Shown here: one piece after another, positions 6,637 to 11,004 of the stretch
Position numbering within the stretch: the first letter of the stretch is position 1
Layout: every line of letters begins with the position of its first letter
DNA from: Chloroflexi bacterium RBG_16_70_13
GTDB lineage: Bacteria > Chloroflexota > Limnocylindria > Limnocylindrales > CSP1-4
Length of the DNA: 11,004 nucleotides
Assembly (NCBI GenBank): GCA_001795245.1
Contig: MGOD01000028.1
Coordinates: 28,078-39,081 of the forward strand
Direction: 5' to 3'
Translations under genes and position numbers: made by a program
The notes under the pieces: model-generated
What the model was told of the DNA's origin: nothing
What the model saw: only the letters and a program-made list of their open reading frames with translations
The model's database searches: none

Positions 6637-6759
6637 TCACGCACGAACGCCGGCCCTCTCGGACCGGCGTTCGTCTGCGGCTTCCCACCCGCTCGGAAGA
6701 CCGGCTAGACGGTCATCTCCGGCGAGGTGGTGCAGCGACTGTGTTCTGACACTGCACAT
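6637..6759 (-). CDS. Possible 40-residue leader ORF upstream of smpB
   Basis: ATG 6759 opens 40 codons (MCSVRTQSLHHLAGDDRLAG...) ending at TGA 6637, 91 bp before smpB. Directly upstream is AAAGGAGGTGAT (6769-6758), a full complement of the 16S rRNA tail, and a TTGCCA/TAGGGT promoter pair. The core SD is only 2 bases from ATG, so GTG 6757 or GTG 6751 may be the real start; these give 13- and 15-codon ORFs in other frames. The sequence matches no family I know, and its composition is unremarkable. The combination of promoter, perfect SD, short ORF and hairpins before smpB looks like a translational attenuator. Coding is unproven; the region could also be an untranslated leader. Confidence 0.35.
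   Translation of the reverse strand: MCSVRTQSLHHLAGDDRLAGLPSGWEAADERRSERAGVRA
6643..6674. terminator. Perfect 11-bp hairpin before smpB
   Basis: ACGAACGCCGG (6643-6653) and CCGGCGTTCGT (6664-6674) form a perfect stem with a 10-base loop. It lies at the 3' end of the possible leader ORF and about 100 bp before smpB. It lacks a U tract. It may terminate the ctpA transcript, act in attenuation, or stabilise an end. Confidence 0.4.
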
Positions 6760-6769
6760 CACCTCCTTT
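6724..6769 (-). promoter_or_regulatory. Hairpin that can sequester a perfect SD upstream of smpB
   Basis: On the minus strand, GAGGTG-AT-GTGCAG (6765-6752) pairs with CTGCAC-CACCTC (6735-6724), giving 12 pairs with a 2-base bulge; TGT and ACA in the loop can add three more. The 5' arm contains most of the AAAGGAGGTGAT SD and the adjacent ATG/GTG start codons, so folding would hide the ribosome site. This is the layout of a translational switch, but no known riboswitch family is recognised. Confidence 0.45.
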
Positions 6770-6781
6770 CGTTCGCGGTGA

Positions 6782-6810
6782 ACCCTACTGGATGCCGAGC
6801 GCTCTGGCAA
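6782..6810 (-). promoter_or_regulatory. Promoter for the smpB leader transcript
   Basis: The -35 TTGCCA (6810-6805), a 17-bp spacer and the -10 TAGGGT (6787-6782) lie just after the ctpA stop. The predicted start near 6775 leaves about 15 nt before the leader ORF. A second TTGCCA lies immediately upstream. Reasonable spacing but a weak -10. Confidence 0.45.
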
Positions 6811-6825
6811 CCTGGCAACGGGCCT

Positions 6826-8217
6826 TCAGGCGGCCTTCGGGAGCGCGGCCCGGCCCGTCGATGCGTCCGTCAGGAACTCCACCGCCCGGTCGAGGACCGG
6901 ATCCTCGCCGGCGGGCGTGTCGGCCGGCCGCTCCACGACGATGTCCGGGACGATCCCTTCGTTGTGAACCCAGTGCTTGTCGGGGGTGAGCCACTTCGCG
7001 ACGGTGAGCTTCAGCCCGCCGTTGTCGTTCTCGAGGTCGATCCACTGCTGGACGGTGCCCTTGCCGTACGAGGTCGCGCCGATGAGCGTTGCCCGGCCGC
7101 TGTCCTGCATGGCCCCGGCGACGATCTCGCTCGCCGAGGCGCTGCCACGGTCGATGAGGACCACGACGTCGATGTCGGCGTCGATCGCGGTGACCTCCTC
7201 GTCCGGCTTCGTCTCGGTCAGCTTGCCGTCGGCATCCTCCTCCCAGAAGATCGGGCCCGAGGCGATGAACTTGCTGGCCACCGTCCGAGCCGCGGTCACG
7301 AACCCGCCGGGGTTGCCGCGGAGGTCGATGATCAGCTTCGTCTGGCCACCATCGATTGCCGCGTCGACCGCCTCGACGAACTTCGCGGCGCCGTTGTCCG
7401 AGAAGCCGGTCAGCCGGATGTAGCCGACTTCGTCGTCGGCCAGCGACTCGGTGATGACCTCGCGCTGGTGGATCGTGTCGCGGGTGATCGAGACCTCGAA
7501 CGGGTCCCGGCCCTCGCGCTGGATGAGGAGGACGACGGTCGTCCCCTTCTCGCCCCGGATCCGGTCGCGGGCCTCGTCGGGGGTCAGGCCGTCGAGGGTC
7601 GAGCCATCGACCTGGGCGACGACGTCGCCCGGCTCGAGGCCGGCCTTCTCGGCCGGCGAGCCCTCGAGCGGTGCGATGATGACGAGTCGACAGTCCGGCC
7701 CGAACTCGGCGCAGTCGACCGTCTCCCCGGCGGCGTTGACCGTGCCGATCTCGGCGCCGATGCCCTCGAACTCGCCGTTGATGTCCTGGAGGGTCTGCCG
7801 GAAGTCCTCGGACGAGAGGTAGGTCGAGTACGGATCGCCGATCGCCTCGACCATCCCCCGGATGGCGCCCTCGATGATCGTCTTTCGGTCGACGGGCTCG
7901 AGGGCGTAGCGATCGCGGATCGCGCGGTAGGCATCCCAGAACGGCTGGAACGCTTCCGCCTCCGAACCCGGGGTGCCAGGCTGGTTCTCGGTCCGCTGGC
8001 CGAGGACGAAGCCCGACATGAACAGCGCGCCGCCGCCGAGGACCGCGACGAGGGCGACCGCGAGCCCCAGGGTCCAGCCGCCGCGACGGCGCGCGGGCGT
8101 GGCCACCGGCAGGAGAACCGGCACGTCACCGGTCAGGAGGCCGGTCGGGCCGGGCTCCTGGGGCGTTGGTGTGGCCGGCGGAGCATCGGTCGGGCGATCA
8201 GGGTCTTCGGGGAGCAT
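6826..8217 (-). CDS. ctpA: Carboxyl-terminal processing protease (S41, CtpA/Prc family)
   Basis: The product has 463 residues from ATG 8217. Order: acidic Pro-rich cytoplasmic tail (1-43), one membrane helix (about 48-70), N-terminal helical part with GMVEAIGDPYSTYLSSEDF (121-139), PDZ domain (about 148-240, EGSPAEKAGLEPGDVV), then the S41 core with YIRLTGFSDN, LIIDLRGNPGG (295-305), DRGSASASE (356-364, nucleophile Ser) and SYGKGTVQQ (383-391, catalytic Lys386 and Gln390). The whole Ser/Lys/Gln centre is present. The enzyme trims or degrades exported proteins. The start is chosen for GAGGA about 10 bases upstream; GTG 8283 would add 22 residues and lies just after a TAGGCT -10-like box, so it stays open. 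The gene follows ftsX by 208 bp, as S41 genes do in some Firmicutes. Confidence 0.92.
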   Translation of the reverse strand: MLPEDPDRPTDAPPATPTPQEPGPTGLLTGDVPVLLPVATPARRRGGWTLGLAVALVAVLGGGALFMSGFVLGQRTENQPGTPGSEAEAFQPFWDAYRAIRDRYALEPVDRKTIIEGAIRGMVEAIGDPYSTYLSSEDFRQTLQDINGEFEGIGAEIGTVNAAGETVDCAEFGPDCRLVIIAPLEGSPAEKAGLEPGDVVAQVDGSTLDGLTPDEARDRIRGEKGTTVVLLIQREGRDPFEVSITRDTIHQREVITESLADDEVGYIRLTGFSDNGAAKFVEAVDAAIDGGQTKLIIDLRGNPGGFVTAARTVASKFIASGPIFWEEDADGKLTETKPDEEVTAIDADIDVVVLIDRGSASASEIVAGAMQDSGRATLIGATSYGKGTVQQWIDLENDNGGLKLTVAKWLTPDKHWVHNEGIVPDIVVERPADTPAGEDPVLDRAVEFLTDASTGRAALPKAA

Positions 8218-8292
8218 CGCGACGTGGTCCTCATCGATTGGTGGGCGTGCCCGGTGAGCGGTCGTGGTCCCCGGACATCGCACGCGGCGGCA

Positions 8293-8301
8293 AGCCTACA
8301 C
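8293..8301 (-). promoter_or_regulatory. -10-like box between ftsX and ctpA
   Basis: GTGTAGGCT includes the -10-like TAGGCT (8298-8293). A closely similar GTGTAGCCT (10321-10313) lies upstream of ftsE. Neither has a convincing -35. The shared motif could mark promoters used by the same sigma factor, but two copies in GC-rich DNA is thin evidence. Confidence 0.25.
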
Positions 8302-8425
8302 GGGCTCGCCGATCGTACGCGCCGGGCGCCGCCGATGGATCGAAGGTGGCGGAAACCGAAGCGAACCCTCGCCGGACCTTCACGCAGGGGGTGGATTCGA
8401 GCCCGTCGCCGCGCCCGGCGCCGGC

Positions 8426-9310
8426 TCAGCGGATGAGGTACGTCCGGACGGAGATCCAGGCGCCGGTTACGCCGAGCCCGAGCCCGGCGCCCAACACGAG
8501 CAGGCTGACATCGCGGGCGATCGCCCCGACGCGGATCGGGAGGACCCGGAAGAACTCGAACATGAAGGCCCCGAGGGGGTCGGCGAGGGCGGCGATCGTG
8601 GCCAATGTGATCGCCGCGCCGAGAAGGCCGACGAGCGCCCCCTCGAAGACGAACGGCCAGCGGATGAAGGCGTCCGATGCGCCAACGAGGCGCATGACCT
8701 CGATCTCCTCGGCCCGGCCCACGACCGCCAGGCGGATCGTGTTGATGATGATGAACAGGACGATCGCCCCGATGACGGCGAGGATCGCGAGGCCGGCCGT
8801 ACGGAGGAAGTCGGTGACCGTGATGACCCGGTTGACGAGGTCGGTGATGTTCTTGACCCGCTCGACGGCGGGGTCGGCCCGGAGCGTGTCCATGACCGTC
8901 CCGAAGTCACTCGGGTCGCGGAGCTTCACCTCCAGGCTGGCATGGAGGGGGTTGGCGTCGAGGTAGCGGGTGAGGTCCTCCTCGCCCTGGGCCGCGCGCG
9001 CCTCCCGGAAGCGGCGGAGGGCCTCGTCCTTCGAGACGAAGGCGACCTCGCGGACTTCGGGCAGGGCCGTGATCCGGGCCTCGAGGGCGGTGACGTCGGT
9101 CTCGGAGGCGCTCGCCTTGAGGTCGGCCACGACTTCGACCTTCTGCTCCACGAAGGCAAGCCCGGCGAGGAGCCCGTTCTGGACGATGAAGAAGCCGGCC
9201 AGGAGCAGGAGCATGAGGGTCATCGTCGCGGTCGCGGCGAGGCTCATCGCCACGTTCCGCCAGAAGCCCTGCCAGGCCCGGGACACGCTGAACGCGAGGA
9301 ACCCGATCAT
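8426..9310 (-). CDS. ftsX: Cell-division ABC transporter membrane subunit FtsX
   Basis: The product has 294 residues from ATG 9310; an in-frame GTG at 9319 would give 297. Four membrane helices are seen at about 22-44, 171-195, 217-242 and 267-289. A large extracellular domain spans helices one and two (45-165, including ALPEVREVAFVSKDEAL, the usual FtsX ECD pattern). The cytoplasmic loop RLAVVGRAEEIEVMRLVGAS followed by FIRWPFVFEG is the family signature contacting FtsE. FtsEX hydrolyses ATP to activate septal peptidoglycan hydrolases, and its ECD docks the hydrolase or its adaptor. Start choice is uncertain since no good SD exists; GGGTG lies 6 bases before ATG 9310. It is separated from ftsE by a 117-bp repeat array, unlike the usual short overlap. 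Confidence 0.94.
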   Translation of the reverse strand: MIGFLAFSVSRAWQGFWRNVAMSLAATATMTLMLLLLAGFFIVQNGLLAGLAFVEQKVEVVADLKASASETDVTALEARITALPEVREVAFVSKDEALRRFREARAAQGEEDLTRYLDANPLHASLEVKLRDPSDFGTVMDTLRADPAVERVKNITDLVNRVITVTDFLRTAGLAILAVIGAIVLFIIINTIRLAVVGRAEEIEVMRLVGASDAFIRWPFVFEGALVGLLGAAITLATIAALADPLGAFMFEFFRVLPIRVGAIARDVSLLVLGAGLGLGVTGAWISVRTYLIR

Positions 9311-9431
9311 GAGCCGCACCCGGCGGTGGCCACGCCGCGCCCGGCGGCGGCCACGCCGCGTTCAACCACGCCGCGCCCGGCGGCGGCCACGCCGCGTTCA
9401 ACCGCGCCGCGTTGAACCGCGCCGCGTTCAA
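9309..9431. repeat. Tandem repeats of 15 and 21 bp between ftsE and ftsX
   Basis: Read on the minus strand, two units alternate. Unit A (15 bp) is TTGAACGCGGCGTGG or close variants, at 9431-9417, 9416-9402, 9401-9387 and 9365-9351. Unit B (21 bp, codons for PPPGAAW in one frame) is at 9386-9366 and 9350-9330, with a diverged copy at 9329-9309. The order is A-A-A-B-A-B-B. The first A unit carries the ftsE TGA, and in-frame copies of this stop recur at 9400 and 9364. GTTGAAC (9411-9417) and GTTCAAC (9426-9432) can form a hairpin. All units are multiples of three. It looks like slippage growth from the ftsE 3' end. Confidence 0.85.
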
Positions 9432-10216
9432 CCACGCCGGTGATACCCGCCGCCGAGCTCGTCGCGGATGATCCTGCCCTCCTCGAGGGCCACGACCCGC
9501 TTCCGGAGGGCGGTGACGACGTCGGCGTCATGAGTCGCCATGAGGACCGTCACGCCGAGCTCGTTGATGCGGAGGAGGAGCTGGATGATCTCCCAGCTGA
9601 TGAGCGGGTCGAGGTTGCCGGTCGGCTCGTCGGCGATGACGAGCCGGGGGTCGTGGACGAGGGCCCGCGCGATCGCCGTCCGCTGCTGCTCGCCGCCCGA
9701 CAGCTGGCGCGGGAACTGCTCCGCCTGCTGGGTGAGGCCGACGTGCCGGAGGGCCCGCGCCACGGCCGGCCCGATCCGGCCACGCGGCGTGCCGGTGACC
9801 TCGAGGGCGAAGGCGACGTTCTCGCGGACCGTCTTGGTCGGCAGGAGCTTGAAGTCCTGGAAGACCGTCCCGATCTTGCGCCGGACGTGGGGCACCTTTC
9901 GCCGGGGCAGCCTCGCGAGGTCCTCGCCGTCGAGGATGACCTCTCCGCTCGTCGCCAGCTCGTCCCGGATGATCAGCTTCATGAGGGTCGACTTCCCCGC
10001 CCCCGACGGGCCGACGAGGAACACGAAGTCACCCTCCGGGACCACCAGGTCGACGTCCCGGAGCGCCTCACGGCCGTTCGGGTAGCGCTTCGTGACGTCG
10101 TTCAGGACGAGCAGGTCGCGCCGCTTGATCGGGGTTGGCTGCCAGGCTCCGGACTCGGTCGGGCTCTCCGCCGAGCGCTCCTCGGTCGGGCGGTCGGTGA
10201 CGGCGTCGAGGGTCAA
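9428..10216 (-). CDS. ftsE: Cell-division ATP-binding protein FtsE
   Basis: The product has 262 residues from TTG 10216, supported by GGAG 6 bases upstream. Motifs in order: aromatic A-loop region TKRYPNGREAL (42-52), Walker A GPSGAGKS (69-76), Q-loop TVFQDFKLLP (Gln120), signature LSGGEQQR (172-179), Walker B LVIADEP (192-198) and H-loop His229. GTVFQDFKLL and DEPTGNLDP are typical of FtsE. It supplies ATP hydrolysis to FtsX at the septum. The first 33 or so residues (Thr/Glu/Ser/Pro-rich) are an extension compared with most FtsE proteins of about 220-230 residues; no other start codon exists before the ABC core, so the extension appears real. The stop lies inside the first unit of a repeat array. 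Confidence 0.94.
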   Translation of the reverse strand: MTLDAVTDRPTEERSAESPTESGAWQPTPIKRRDLLVLNDVTKRYPNGREALRDVDLVVPEGDFVFLVGPSGAGKSTLMKLIIRDELATSGEVILDGEDLARLPRRKVPHVRRKIGTVFQDFKLLPTKTVRENVAFALEVTGTPRGRIGPAVARALRHVGLTQQAEQFPRQLSGGEQQRTAIARALVHDPRLVIADEPTGNLDPLISWEIIQLLLRINELGVTVLMATHDADVVTALRKRVVALEEGRIIRDELGGGYHRRG

Positions 10217-10543
10217 GGTTGGCTCCGCGGCTCGAGCCGCCCCGGATCGCCGATCCGGATGCGGGGCTGGACTCCGACCGCGGGCACGGCGCTTGGAGCC
10301 ATCGTCCCGCCGAGGCTACACCCGGCCGCCTCGACGCGCCAACCCGGGCCGGTGCGGCCGGCTCGCTCCCGAACGGTCGACCCCGACGACCAGCCTGGCT
10401 CATCAATCGAGCCCCGGCCACGCTCCGCCCTGCCCGACTTCGTCTCCAGATCGGCCGGCGCGGCGCTCGGCCACGCTCGCTTGGCGCCAATCCGATGAGC
10501 CAGGCTCATCACCGGCCGCCACCGGCTGGTTCGTACCGGTCCC
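10217..10543. other. 327-bp spacer between GNAT gene and ftsE, with palindromes
   Basis: I find no supported gene here. It holds the palindrome GCGGCTCGAGCCGC (10227-10240) and the inverted repeat CCGGATC-gcc-GATCCGG (10242-10258), both in the predicted ftsE 5' leader. It also has GTGTAGCCT (10321-10313, minus), a possible -10 without a good -35, and a 13-bp inverted repeat pair at 10392 and 10494. The start of the ftsE transcript probably lies here. Confidence 0.4.
10392..10506. repeat. 115-bp segment bounded by 13-bp inverted repeats
   Basis: AGCCTGGCTCATC (10392-10404) and its exact complement GATGAGCCAGGCT (10494-10506) bound 89 bp of GC-rich sequence. GGCTCATCA also recurs directly at 10398 and 10504. 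No transposase or target duplication is visible. It could be a miniature mobile remnant, a regulatory hairpin, or chance. Confidence 0.4.
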
Positions 10544-11004
10544 TCAGAGCAGCCCGGGCGAGATGGGCAGGTAGCGGGCGAAGTCGGCGAACGGGCGGGA
10601 CCAGCAGACGAGGACCGGGAAGCCCTCCATCCGCAACCCGGCCCGGACGAGCATCTGCATCGTTGCGCCAGCGGGACCGGGCACCCAGATCGCCGACGCG
10701 CCGCGGGGCACGACGGCGTCGATGAGGTCGGCCACGATCGGTGCATGGAGGTCCGGGTCGCGCGTCGCGATCGGCCCGATCCGCCCGACTTCGGACGTGT
10801 AGCCGTAGCCGAGGAGATCGCCCCGACCGTCGCGATAGGCGAAGCCGATCCGGCCCTGGCGGCGGACAAAGTCGTGATCGATGCCGTGGCGGAACCCGAG
10901 CGTCGTCTCGTCCAGCTCGTCGATCTCCATCTCCAGCGTCGGCCTGCCCACGCGTCGGCCGGCGCGGTCGGCGCCGTCCAGGGGAGCCGCGGTCACGCCC
11001 GGCG
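10544..11004 (-). CDS. GNAT-family acetyltransferase-like protein, C-terminal part
   Basis: The reading frame is open to the window edge, giving about 153 residues; GTG 10996 is an internal candidate start but the gene probably begins outside. Seen: GRIGFAYRDGRGDLLGYGYTS (strand pair), EVGRIGPIATRDPDLHAPIVADLIDAV (the strand-4/helix-3 region that contacts acetyl-CoA in GNAT folds), WVPGPAGATMQMLVRAGLRMEGFPVL (typical helix-4/strand-6 with Ala-Gly-Leu-Arg), and a FARYLPISPGLL tail. The Q/RxxGxG/A loop is poorly conserved, so this may be the second, non-catalytic half of a double-GNAT protein. The substrate cannot be told. It is upstream of ftsE by 327 bp on the same strand. Confidence 0.6.
   Translation of the reverse strand, partial: PGVTAAPLDGADRAGRRVGRPTLEMEIDELDETTLGFRHGIDHDFVRRQGRIGFAYRDGRGDLLGYGYTSEVGRIGPIATRDPDLHAPIVADLIDAVVPRGASAIWVPGPAGATMQMLVRAGLRMEGFPVLVCWSRPFADFARYLPISPGLL

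Noticed and set aside
6758..6770. Plus-strand ATCACCTCCTTTC, identical to the 3' tail of 16S rRNA
   Set aside because: No other 16S sequence lies before it. On the minus strand it is simply a perfect SD sequence.
6727..8436. Long plus-strand open frame of 569 codons opposite ctpA
   Set aside because: It is antisense to a complete S41 protease with all catalytic motifs; its composition (Arg/Asp/Val rich) is the usual shadow in GC-rich DNA.
9309..9431. CRISPR-like array
   Set aside because: Units are directly adjacent with no unique spacers, and no cas gene is in the window.
9307..9531. Repeat peptide frames across the ftsE-ftsX spacer (for example NAAWPPPGAAW)
   Set aside because: Units are multiples of three, so other frames stay open by construction; there is no SD, and each frame runs into ftsE or ftsX out of register.
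1..11004. tRNA genes
   Set aside because: Apart from the tRNA-like end of tmRNA I found no cloverleaf with a T-loop TTCGA motif and acceptor pairing.

Overview
The window is a GC-rich (by eye about 70%) bacterial chromosome segment, densely coding, with GTG/TTG starts, several starts lacking a Shine-Dalgarno (SD) sequence, and a one-piece tmRNA. The ftsE-ftsX-ctpA-smpB order, the PadR/HAAS pair and the fused urease gamma-beta gene fit a high-GC Chloroflexota or actinobacterial-like lineage. My best guess is Chloroflexota, inferred from gene content only.

Left part, minus strand (1-2100): a tmRNA gene (ssrA) with a good promoter and the readable tag ANKQSTLALAA is followed by a stress or envelope gene set. 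This set is a PadR repressor, an overlapping HAAS-domain membrane protein, a 30-residue one-helix membrane peptide with a clear SD and TTG start, and the 5' part of an HtrA-type serine protease that leaves the window at base 1. A near-perfect 21-bp palindrome covers the PadR start and a plausible -10 box.

Middle (2119-6008): an MFS exporter gene on the minus strand needs three single-base indels to be read through, so it is a pseudogene or a sequence error. It diverges from a plus-strand operon of a small zinc-ribbon protein, a fused urease gamma-beta subunit and a urease alpha-like protein. The alpha protein keeps the visible nickel and catalytic residues except the flap cysteine, which is Asn. 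No ureDEFG accessory genes are present in the window.

Right part, minus strand (6078-11004), in transcription order: a GNAT-like acetyltransferase (5' end off window), ftsE, a tandem-repeat spacer that includes the ftsE stop codon, ftsX, a ctpA-type S41 protease, a short leader ORF with a perfect SD that can fold into a hairpin, and smpB. FtsEX drives envelope hydrolases at division, the S41 protease and HtrA act outside the membrane, and SmpB works with the tmRNA encoded 4 kb away. Overall the window joins ribosome rescue, envelope quality control and cell division, with a urease-like operon set between ssrA and smpB.

The most unusual items are the urease-like operon with its altered flap, the SD-sequestering leader before smpB, the repeat array between ftsE and ftsX, the PadR palindrome over a probable leaderless start, and the frameshifted MFS gene.
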